Assembly: GCA_017403825.1 (NCBI GenBank)
Contig: JAFRDO010000008.1
Coordinates: forward strand, 1-58,549
Source: Kiritimatiellia bacterium
GTDB lineage: Bacteria; Verrucomicrobiota; Kiritimatiellia; RFP12; UBA1067
Length of the DNA: 58,549 nt
Reading direction: 5' to 3'
Shown: positions 52,001 to 58,549 of the stretch, piece after piece
Layout of the letters: each line of letters opens with the position of its first letter
How positions within the stretch are numbered: the first letter of the stretch is position 1
Translations under genes and position numbers: made by a program
The notes under the pieces: generated by a model
Databases searched by the model: none
What the model was told of the DNA's origin: nothing
What the model saw: only the letters and a program-made list of their open reading frames with translations

Positions 52001-53187
52001 TCATCAAGGGCCGCTATCACAGCGAATCTTCGCGGTGGGGAACGGATGCGCTTCGTGCGGTCTTCCTTGAACCAAATGCCGTAATCGAAGGCTTCACGAT
52101 ACGGGATGGCGCGACACGCGGTGGTGTTGGATATGGCCAAATTTACGACGACAACCACGGCGGGTGCGTGGCGGCTGCGACCGTGGTGAATTCAGAAGGC
52201 CCTGGCGTTATCCGCAACTGTACTATTTTTGGTGGCGGCGCGAGAACTGCTGGCGGTGTGTGCGGCGGCATAGTCGATCACTGTTACATCTACGGCTGCA
52301 CGTCCGCATCTGACGCAAGCGCATCGGCGTATTCGCGCATCGAAAACTCCGTCATCTACAACGAAAGCAATACGACGGTCAATTACCATTTTGGAATCAT
52401 AAACTCCACGATAATAGGTACTGGCGCATGTTCGGACAATGAGATGAGAAGCTGCTTGTGGGAAAGTCAGAGTTATCTCGTCGCGAATTCAATCATAATT
52501 GTTCCTGGGTATAGTTCGCAGAAGACTGTCACCTATACGAACTGGAACAATTGCGTCATACAGCCGACAAGCTCCAATTCCAGAATCGTCATCGACGAGA
52601 ACGTCTGCCACAACATCGTCCGTGCGACGGCGGCGCAACTTGGGTTGAACCCTGCTGCCGGGAACTTCCTGCCGGAGGTGGACTCCGTTGCCATCGACGC
52701 GGGCGACAATGCGCTTCTCGCGTATCTTCGTTGCGACGGCAGTAAGGACTGCTTTGGTACGCAGCGCATCTACAGCCGCACGGTTGACATTGGCGGCCTG
52801 GAGTACGACTGGCGCGATACGTATGCTCGGACGCTGGCGGGCGACAGCCACAGGTTCGCGGTTGCGTCCGCCGACCCCGAGGTTGCGAAGACAGGCAACG
52901 CCGTGGAGGTGTTTGATGGTTCGCTTGACGTGACGTGTAACGCGGCAGGCTCTCCGATCAGCCTCGGCATCGACGTTCTCGGCAACGGCACGCTTACGCT
53001 CTTCGTGGATGGGGGCGCCGTCGCGACGTTTACGAGCGAATCCGCCAAGATTTATGAGTTGAGCGGCACGGCGGCAAACGGTCTCACCAATCTGCGATTC
53101 GAGTACGCCAAGGCGGACGGCGATGAGCACGGTGCATTGCTGAGCGGATTCATGCGCAATTCCGGCTGCGTGATACTGTTTCGATGA
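49036..53187 (+). CDS. Secreted protein with three right-handed beta-helix modules
   Basis: 1,383 aa. AAGGAG precedes the ATG; signal peptide ends 'AAVGVAEA'. Three pectate-lyase-like beta-helix modules can be seen: ~49-390 ('YVSKSGNDANSGADWEHAKLT', 'VILVGPGDYSDTV', 'VVDGFTIRNC'), ~495-800 ('AYETIQSAISAGSDWDVIKVKPGTYTGTV') and ~900-1270 ('LYVDPSKSDGNTGW', 'VIEGFTIRDGATRGGVGYG'). The first and third start like DUF1565/PL9-type proteins. Module ends have the choice-of-anchor-Q-like '-AVDIGAVE-' and 'TVDIGGLEYDW'. No catalytic lysine or calcium triad could be assigned, so it may be a lyase or a glycan-binding surface protein. It is co-transcribed with the GH42-like gene (ATGA overlap region). 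Confidence 0.75.
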   Translation: MLAKTIYRSVGLIAAICTFAAVGVAEAANIIKGVFVNAETGEYLVSPVYVSKSGNDANSGADWEHAKLTIRAGINAASAGGVILVGPGDYSDTVSHADGQTVVLVDKQVYIKAAEGKDSTFITGAWGSNADGTGSGATRGVRITVAGAVVDGFTIRNCAVSPTSGGNNNTSCGAGVCGNGGQVADGSTSGASYVVNSTIENCRGYHGAAVRGVVAINCLFKGNVAAADGHVGYRIYSTYNCIFTGNGNGTGRLIEKSAPFMSVNCTYLLNDCDTFAGAAASEPGRAINCSFIANTLEEAPTAYFYATNCIGNKAYQLKTNGTGCKDWVSVYQYFSPAEWDFTPVVGLDSLDGGSDEALASVAWIPDDFRVVDFNGNPRKVGTAVDIGAVEAPEGGAVIAYSPIGIGAGVALTVDDEPIATPEVVGAWYAITDPTPKMVRVTSTLAAGKELFSYNISKIKNENGWNGYRYPDKLGDGGAWLMPWNLSEGGFTVSAKEATDVKIVGAGEAYETIQSAISAGSDWDVIKVKPGTYTGTVYLYGHRAIRAIGTPEETIIMGGTDTRCVYVDTSYKSLNVHLQGFTLTGSDNKWSGGGFTAALNTLNSTSNHVGRAECDSCNAQVTDCIISNNCAASGAAVYGGWAQRCLIINNSANSSRQIAVNATVLSACILIDNTTSTANPHEQLFGASVYNCTIIDTNPNHDSNRKQFDQLGLYNCCIVGGLLPWPSASYEKALGCVSIGSWQYEGSPGLRGVEIFSDPNNDNLADKAGGDYRIRAGSYALRYGSITPPNFTRFAVGDFNSKSLFFYNNSTPIPGAYQVPAPVVSVASTASTAMDPVASVVPAAGRVEAGDAVTITRASKSRPEFGYVVDGVTNTTAELTYTYTIPDEPSADVTTITPIAIPCDLYVDPSKSDGNTGWTAEAAKKTLVGVMKIAVKGDVVHAAAGEYAEGETTNTVSVVGTGTGRGHIGCRVNVPAGVTLRAEGGRDETIIKGRYHSESSRWGTDALRAVFLEPNAVIEGFTIRDGATRGGVGYGQIYDDNHGGCVAAATVVNSEGPGVIRNCTIFGGGARTAGGVCGGIVDHCYIYGCTSASDASASAYSRIENSVIYNESNTTVNYHFGIINSTIIGTGACSDNEMRSCLWESQSYLVANSIIIVPGYSSQKTVTYTNWNNCVIQPTSSNSRIVIDENVCHNIVRATAAQLGLNPAAGNFLPEVDSVAIDAGDNALLAYLRCDGSKDCFGTQRIYSRTVDIGGLEYDWRDTYARTLAGDSHRFAVASADPEVAKTGNAVEVFDGSLDVTCNAAGSPISLGIDVLGNGTLTLFVDGGAVATFTSESAKIYELSGTAANGLTNLRFEYAKADGDEHGALLSGFMRNSGCVILFR

Positions 53188-53219
53188 GGTGTTCGTCGAA
53201 GATCTGCAGGACAGGAGCC

Positions 53220-55181
53220 ATGACATTGTCGGTCATGGCTCTGTCTTTGGTGTTTGCGGATGCGAAGGAGAGCGCCCTTGCCGAAGCGGGGTTCGAGCCC
53301 GAGACGTCGCTGACCATGGAGAAGAAGCCGGTCTGCCGCATCGTCTATGAACGAGGCAAGCCATATTTCGACATTGGCGGGCGACGCTACGAGGTGTCGT
53401 TCTACAATACCTCGCAGTTCTGGGACGGGCGGAATCCGCGTCTGCGGAAGCAGGTCGAATATTTCAAGAACGCTGGGATGCACCTTTACGGCTTGGGTGT
53501 AAACACGCCAGACGCATGGATGTCGGACGGAAGTATCGACTTCGAGGTGGCGCTTGGGGCGATGAAGTCCGCGCTGACATTTGACCCTGATGCATATTTC
53601 CTCTATTCGATTAACACGGTGCTTCCGCCGCGTTGGTGGGTCGAGCGCAACCCAGATGAGCTTGTGGGCTATGCGAACGGCAAAGTCTCCATTGACGAAC
53701 GCGAGTGCATGAGAAATTGTGCCGCTGGCTCCGCCGCTTCCGCCGTCTGGCGGCGTGACATCTGCGACTTCCAGCGCAGGCTTGTGGAGTATCTGGAGTC
53801 GACGCCCTACGCGAGCCGTATATTCGCCTACCGCACGGATTGGGGCATCAATCACGAATGGCACTACTACGGGATGTTCGGCTACATGCCAGACAACGGC
53901 AAGGCCATGACGGCGGCGTTCCGCAATTGGCTGCGGAAAGCATATGGCGGCGACATCAGCGCGTTGCGAACGGCATGGAGAGACGGCAAGGTGACGTTTG
54001 AGACGGCGGAAACGCCGTCAGTCGAGATGCGCCGTCGGAAGTCCGCCTCGCCGCTGCGCGATCCAGTTCTGGATCGTGCGGTCATAGACTACGAACGTTG
54101 CCATGCGGAAGTGCTGCGCGATTTCCTGATCGAAAGCAACCGTTCGGTAAAGGAGGCGTGTGCCGGACGTGCATTGGTGGGGAACTACGGAGGCTATTAC
54201 TTCGGCGTCAGCGCACCTGCTGAAGGATGGCATCTCGAAAACGATGCCGTGCTGGACTCGCCGTATGTGGATTTCCAGTGTTCGCCGCAGATATACGGGG
54301 AAGAGGCTCGCCGGCTTGGTGCCGGACAGTATGCGCGGTGTCTGCTTGAAGGATTGCGCCGTCGCGGAAAGCTGAGCATACAGGAGGCTGACAAGGCAAC
54401 AAGCACCTCGGGCTCCCGCTATAGCCGCTGGACGGACAATCGCGAGGATGATCTGGCGCTTCTCGCTCGCGACTTCGTACAGACGCTGTGCTGGGGGTGC
54501 GGATTCTGGTATTTTGACTTCGGGTACGGGTTCTATGCTGATCCCGTCTATGCCGACTACTTCCGTCGCATCTACGAAATCTGGCGCGAGCCGGCCGACT
54601 GCACGAGCGTTTCCGAGGTGCTGGTCGTCGGCGACTACGAAAGCGTGATGTTTTCGCATGTCGATTGGCCGGCGACAGAACGCGGCGAACTCATCACGCG
54701 GCAGGTCAACGCGCTTGCGAACGCGGGTGTGCCGTTCGATTCGGCGTCCTTCAAAGACCTTGCCAGCGGCACGTTGCGCGACTATAAGGTGTATATTCTG
54801 CCCAACTTCAACTGCGTGACGCCGGAGAAGGCGTCAGTCCTTGAACGCATCCGCAAGCGCGGCGGCAAGGTCGTGAAGGTCAACGAAAAGCCGATGACGC
54901 GGGCGGAGCTGATTGCGCTTTTCCGCGCGGCGGGCATCCACATCTATTGCGACGAGGAAGACTCAGCCGTCTATGCCTGCGCGTCATACGTAGGGTTCCA
55001 TTGCGGCAGATCGGGTCGAAAAGTCATTCGTTTGCCGCGTCAGGCGAAGGTGGTGCAGGTTTATCCAGAGCGGCGGCAGATGGGTAATGGGACGGAGTTT
55101 TCGTTTGAGACGACTGGTGCTTCGACATTTCTGTTCAGGATTGAAGGGCAAGAGCCCTTGGCAGACAATGTTCACAAATAA
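53220..55181 (+). CDS. GH42-like (clan GH-A) glycoside hydrolase
   Basis: 653 aa from ATG 53220, which has CAGGACAGGAG upstream and starts a signal peptide (MTLSVMALSLVFADA). An ATG at 53184 overlaps the previous stop and would add 12 residues. The barrel (~60-430) contains 'YRTDWGINHEWHYYG' (likely acid/base E213), 'DSPYVDFQCSPQIYG' and 'KLSIQEADKATS' (possible nucleophile E389). A Rossmann-like domain follows (~480-600; 'VLVVGDYESVMF', 'LANAGVPFDSASF', 'YKVYILPNFNCVTPE'), the GH42 trimerisation-type domain. The known family is beta-galactosidase-related, but motif spacing is divergent, so the substrate is open. Confidence 0.72.
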   Translation: MTLSVMALSLVFADAKESALAEAGFEPETSLTMEKKPVCRIVYERGKPYFDIGGRRYEVSFYNTSQFWDGRNPRLRKQVEYFKNAGMHLYGLGVNTPDAWMSDGSIDFEVALGAMKSALTFDPDAYFLYSINTVLPPRWWVERNPDELVGYANGKVSIDERECMRNCAAGSAASAVWRRDICDFQRRLVEYLESTPYASRIFAYRTDWGINHEWHYYGMFGYMPDNGKAMTAAFRNWLRKAYGGDISALRTAWRDGKVTFETAETPSVEMRRRKSASPLRDPVLDRAVIDYERCHAEVLRDFLIESNRSVKEACAGRALVGNYGGYYFGVSAPAEGWHLENDAVLDSPYVDFQCSPQIYGEEARRLGAGQYARCLLEGLRRRGKLSIQEADKATSTSGSRYSRWTDNREDDLALLARDFVQTLCWGCGFWYFDFGYGFYADPVYADYFRRIYEIWREPADCTSVSEVLVVGDYESVMFSHVDWPATERGELITRQVNALANAGVPFDSASFKDLASGTLRDYKVYILPNFNCVTPEKASVLERIRKRGGKVVKVNEKPMTRAELIALFRAAGIHIYCDEEDSAVYACASYVGFHCGRSGRKVIRLPRQAKVVQVYPERRQMGNGTEFSFETTGASTFLFRIEGQEPLADNVHK

Positions 55182-55201
55182 TTTGGTATAATGGAGCCAG
55201 C

Positions 55202-57958
55202 ATGAATATGGTTTGTATCATAGTTTTGCTGGCGGCGGTGACACCGCTTCTTGCTTCGGCGCGGACGCTGCATCTTGAGTGGCCGGTGGGGAGCGCGCAG
55301 CCCGTTGAGACGATTGACCTTGGTCCGCAGACGGAGGGCGGCTATGCCGTCTTCAACGTAAAGGGATTCCATCCGGCTGGCAAGACCAAGGAAGGGCAGC
55401 TCACTGGTTTCCCCGTGCTTCGCCTCTCCTATGCGACGCATCCAGATGGTCTCTCGCCGACTGGCGACTTCACGCGCAAGGACTGCGCACACTATCTTGG
55501 CATGGACGTTGACAACCCCGTCCTCCCCGCGAACGTCAACCGTTTCGAGACCTATACGATTGCAAGGACGGGGACATTCGTCGCTCCGCTTCTCCAGGGA
55601 CTGGAACGCTACGTACGTGTGCAGCTTGATACTCCTGGAACGGCGGTGGACATTGATTCGTTCGAGATCCGCAACGTTGGCGTTCATGACGAAACCAAGC
55701 CGGTTGGTTCGTTCCGGTGCTCGGACGAACGGCTCAACCGCACGTGGGCGATGGGTGTGCGCACCTGCCAGATGGCGGCGATTCCCAACAACGACGCCTG
55801 GCGTGTCGTGGCAGGCAGGCTGCTGCCGCGCAAGCTGGAGCGGTCGGCTCCGGCCGGATTCTGCGCCACGTCCCGATGGAGCGGCGACGGCGCGATTGAG
55901 ACGGCCTTTGAATTGCGCCAGAATCCACATTATGATTCGGCCATAGGGCTCATGTTTCATGCCGCAGATGCCGACAACGGACTTATAGTCGTCCTCTCGC
56001 AGCCCGCGTTCTGCCGTGTGTTCGAGCGGCGCAAGGGCGTGAACCGTCAGCTTTGGCAGGCCGTCTTGTCCGAGCCGTTGCTTGATGGAATTCCGCATAC
56101 GCTTACCGTAAAGGTGAAGAACGCGGTGCTGGAGGTCTCTCTCGACGATGTCAAAGTCGCTGATGTCAATGTCGCTGGTGCTGCGGCTGGTGACAAGTTC
56201 GGCTTCTATGTGGAGAAGGAGTGGTGGCCGGTCGTGTCGTCCGTGGCTGTGCGCAATGCGGAGGGCGAAGAGACGTTCCGTGACGATTTTTCCGCCGCCG
56301 ATGCCGAGGGGCGTCTGCCCGGCTGGGAATATCCACGGGCGTTCCGCTTCTTGGCGGACGGCGGCAAGCGGGATCGTCTCGTGTGGAGTGGCGACCTGTG
56401 GTGGGCGGCGCGGACGTGCTTTGCCGCGTTCGGTCCGGAGTGGCCGTATTTCTGCGAGTCGCTTCGTCTGCTTGCTTTCAACCAAACGCCCGAAGGCTAT
56501 ATTCAAGCTGCACCATACGCCGAGAACGCGCGGCGTCCGGCCTCCGGCGAGTACGGACATTTTCCGTCCGACGAGTTCTCGGCATGGTTTGTGCCGTGCC
56601 TGTGGGAATACTATCTGCACACGGCAGACCGCAAGACGGCGGATGAGCTCTATCCAAACATGGCCAAGGACATCGACTACCTTTCGTCGCACTGCCGCGA
56701 GGACGGCATCTTCGAGCAACGACGCGAGACGTCGTGCCATGCCTGGAGCATGAACCCTGGCGACGTGACATTCCGGCTCTACATGAACCTGATCCTGTGG
56801 CTGGCCTATCGTGACGGCACCGCCCTTGCCCGTGAGCTGGGGCATAGCGGGGATGCTGAGCGTTGGACGAAGAGGCAGGAGCGCCTTGCAAAGGCGATCC
56901 GCGAGACGTTCCGCTATCCGGCTACAGGCGAATATGTTGATGTTCTGGGACGCAAGGGACTGAACCACATCGCGCGCGGCATGGCGCTCGCCTCAGGCTT
57001 TGCCACTAAGGCGGAGGCACTTTCGTTTGGCCGCATGCCGCCGCCCGGCGTCGCCAGCAAGTTTCTGCTCCTTCCCGTGCGCGGAAAGCTCAAGTACGGC
57101 TTTGCGGAGTCGGCGTTTGGACTGATGGAGTACGGCACTTGGTTCGAGCTGTCGGATCCGAAATGGAAGGGTGCGCAATGCGATTCCGAATGCGGCTACC
57201 TGATCCGCGACGGATTTTATGACGAGGCGCATCCCGACACGACGGCGACAGGCGACATAACAGTCTATTTCCTGGGCGTGGAGCCGACGGCATCAGGCTA
57301 TCGCCGCTTCAGGTTCTCACCTCGTTTCGTCTCGCGCCTGACGTTTGCGGAGGGGACTGTCCCCACGCCGCATGGCTTCATTCGGGCGCGTTGGGACGTC
57401 GCGGGCGGCAAGGCGACGTGTCGCCTGACCGTTCCGGCGGGGACGGAGGCAGAGGTCGTTTTGCCGGGCGTCTCGAAGACGCTTGGTCCGGGTGAGCATG
57501 CCGTCGAGGCGGTTGGCATAAAGGCGTCGCTTGTCGATCCGACAATCACGTCGGTGGCATATGGAGGGATGAAGGCGGTGGAGGTGGAGAATTACGTTTC
57601 CCACATTTACGGTAACAGGGACGCCGTGTTCGAATACGTCGCCGACCTTGGTGACGTGCGTGATGTGCGGGGCGTGGAGATTGTGGCGGGCGACCTCAAG
57701 CTCGCGCCGTCCTCGGTCGCTATCGAGACGGCGGTGGATCCGGGCGTGTTCACGCGGCAGAAGGAGCAGGGCGCGGTGAAGTGGGCGAATCTGCCGGATC
57801 ACACATTGAAGATCGACATGCGGACGGTGGGCGGAGCGTTGCAGGCGCGTTATGTGCGCTTTGCATTCGCCGATGTGCCGCCCAGCTGGCAGAAGTCCTT
57901 GAAAACGCATTATCGCGTGAGCCTTAAGCGTATGCGCGTCATCTACGGGGAGAATTGA
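55202..57958 (+). CDS. Exported GH78-like alpha-L-rhamnosidase
   Basis: 918 aa. GGAG lies 5 nt upstream of the ATG; a TATAAT at 55187-55192 abuts it, so an internal promoter would give a very short leader. The signal peptide ends 'PLLASA', followed by 'RTLHLEWPVG'. Beta-sandwich domains (~20-360) precede the (alpha/alpha)6 catalytic domain (~380-720), with the GH78 signature 'GGKRDRLVWSGDLWWAART' near residues 385-403, 'GHFPSDEFSAWFVPCLWEYYLHT' and 'YGFAESAFGLMEYGTWFELSD'. A C-terminal sandwich follows. An extra laminin-like domain (~215-370; 'DDFSAADAEGRLPGWEYP') is inserted before the catalytic part. It would cut terminal alpha-L-rhamnose. The operon continues 3 nt downstream. Confidence 0.8.
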   Translation: MNMVCIIVLLAAVTPLLASARTLHLEWPVGSAQPVETIDLGPQTEGGYAVFNVKGFHPAGKTKEGQLTGFPVLRLSYATHPDGLSPTGDFTRKDCAHYLGMDVDNPVLPANVNRFETYTIARTGTFVAPLLQGLERYVRVQLDTPGTAVDIDSFEIRNVGVHDETKPVGSFRCSDERLNRTWAMGVRTCQMAAIPNNDAWRVVAGRLLPRKLERSAPAGFCATSRWSGDGAIETAFELRQNPHYDSAIGLMFHAADADNGLIVVLSQPAFCRVFERRKGVNRQLWQAVLSEPLLDGIPHTLTVKVKNAVLEVSLDDVKVADVNVAGAAAGDKFGFYVEKEWWPVVSSVAVRNAEGEETFRDDFSAADAEGRLPGWEYPRAFRFLADGGKRDRLVWSGDLWWAARTCFAAFGPEWPYFCESLRLLAFNQTPEGYIQAAPYAENARRPASGEYGHFPSDEFSAWFVPCLWEYYLHTADRKTADELYPNMAKDIDYLSSHCREDGIFEQRRETSCHAWSMNPGDVTFRLYMNLILWLAYRDGTALARELGHSGDAERWTKRQERLAKAIRETFRYPATGEYVDVLGRKGLNHIARGMALASGFATKAEALSFGRMPPPGVASKFLLLPVRGKLKYGFAESAFGLMEYGTWFELSDPKWKGAQCDSECGYLIRDGFYDEAHPDTTATGDITVYFLGVEPTASGYRRFRFSPRFVSRLTFAEGTVPTPHGFIRARWDVAGGKATCRLTVPAGTEAEVVLPGVSKTLGPGEHAVEAVGIKASLVDPTITSVAYGGMKAVEVENYVSHIYGNRDAVFEYVADLGDVRDVRGVEIVAGDLKLAPSSVAIETAVDPGVFTRQKEQGAVKWANLPDHTLKIDMRTVGGALQARYVRFAFADVPPSWQKSLKTHYRVSLKRMRVIYGEN

Positions 57959-57961
57959 GGG

Positions 57962-58549
57962 ATGAATATCCAGATTGCAACATGCGTCGCGGCGATTGTT
58001 TCACTGGCTGCGTCGGGAGAATCATGTGGTGAGACGTTCGTGGATTTTTCGGATGTTGCGCACAGAGCTGGCTACAAGGTTGCCGCTGGCAGGTTCGTGA
58101 AGCCGGAAGACGCCAAGCGGCAGCTTGCCGTCGGGCCGGACGGACTGACAGTTCTGTTTGATTCCGCGCTTGAAGGCAAGGCGAACAGCTGGGCGACCAT
58201 CGATGTGTCGCCGAAAGTCGGCGGCGGACGCGACTGGTCCACACTGTATGCGCGGCTGATCCTTGCCGGCACGCCGACCGGAAAGGCGCTTCGCAACATT
58301 GCGCTGAACCTGACCGACTCTGGCGGCGAGACGTTTCAATATCAAGCGCGTGGCTTTGAGATAGATGACGACGGCAATCTGAGCCTTGAATATGACTTCG
58401 CCGGCGGACATGGCCATGGCTGGGGAGGTGACGGCAACAACAGGCTAGATCCGCCAGCCCGCCTTTCTGCGCTTAACGTGCATTTCGGTGGAGAGGGTGC
58501 TGGGCGCGTGACGCTCCGTCGCATTGAGAGCGTCGAAAGCCCAGATGGC
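57962..58549 (+). CDS. Exported protein with the same N-terminal sandwich domain as the GH92 fusion, 3' truncated
   Basis: 196 codons are visible before the window ends. Signal peptide 'MNIQIATCVAAIVSLAASG', then 'FVDFSDVAHRAGYKVAAGRF', 'GLTVLFDSALEGKANSWATID', 'GKALRNIALNLTDSGGETFQY' and 'GGDGNNRLDPPARLSALNVHF'. These match residues ~20-185 of the 1,720-aa fusion closely in protein and DNA. By analogy a GH39-like barrel, and perhaps GH92, should follow outside the window. It has no separate promoter and is part of the operon from 49036. Confidence 0.8.
   Translation, partial: MNIQIATCVAAIVSLAASGESCGETFVDFSDVAHRAGYKVAAGRFVKPEDAKRQLAVGPDGLTVLFDSALEGKANSWATIDVSPKVGGGRDWSTLYARLILAGTPTGKALRNIALNLTDSGGETFQYQARGFEIDDDGNLSLEYDFAGGHGHGWGGDGNNRLDPPARLSALNVHFGGEGAGRVTLRRIESVESPDG

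Noticed and set aside
28341..58549. Bacteroidetes-type polysaccharide utilisation locus
   Set aside because: No SusC/SusD pair, no hybrid two-component system and no anti-sigma pair; regulation is by AraC and XylR-type proteins instead.
1..58549. tRNA, rRNA, integrase or attachment sites
   Set aside because: Intergenic gaps were read on both strands and held no cloverleaf, rRNA match or integrase-like frame that I could support.

Overview
This window looks like a chromosomal segment from a GC-rich member of the PVC superphylum, most likely Kiritimatiellota. The phylum is inferred from the mix of gene families, not from a marker gene. The signs are very large secreted proteins, YQGRL-type beta-domain proteins, LamG-like surface proteins opening with a 'DGL-A-WDGIDNA' motif, an SHD1-like protein, a XylR-type regulator, and a polysaccharide-degradation locus rich in clan GH-A enzymes but without SusC/SusD. 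All but one of the genes lie on the + strand.

Region 1 (1-25,840) is a secreted-protein cassette. It holds two giant paralogous exported proteins (2,709 and 2,591 aa), five smaller exported proteins carrying full or divergent YQGRL-type domains with fibre-like stalks, a beta-sandwich protein interrupted by an in-frame TGA, a calcium-loop protein and a small SHD1-like protein. The last third of each giant has an order reminiscent of the A subunit of Tc toxins: a long helical segment, an aromatic-rich helical motif and a terminal beta domain. No TcB or TcC partner is visible. I read the cassette as an undescribed surface or secreted complex. The region also carries several families of short palindromic or iterated repeats that have landed in frame, mostly in or beside signal peptides. 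One lies inside the first giant where its paralogue has no insertion.

Region 2 (25,841-28,340) is a housekeeping operon: L25, S6, SSB, S18 and L9, with a clear promoter and a clear intrinsic terminator.

Region 3 (28,341-58,549) is a glycan-utilisation locus. A divergent PAS-AraC regulator faces a GH50-like enzyme that overlaps a XylR-type regulator. Next come a VapBC-type toxin-antitoxin pair, a LamG-like surface protein, a sandwich-domain protein, a Tat-exported metallo-beta-lactamase-fold hydrolase, a GH39-like enzyme, and an AT-richer AAA ATPase of the DUF4143 type. The remainder is a DUF4838 protein, a GH39-like/GH92 fusion, a triple beta-helix protein, a GH42-like enzyme, a GH78-like alpha-L-rhamnosidase and a truncated gene at the edge. 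Four copies of a conserved element of about 65 bp sit upstream of the GH units and look like one regulon's operator-promoter. The enzyme set suggests a complex glycan containing mannose, rhamnose and galactose or uronic acid, degraded outside the cytoplasm.

No tRNA, rRNA, CRISPR array or transposase gene was recognised, and no intergenic gap exceeds 300 bases.
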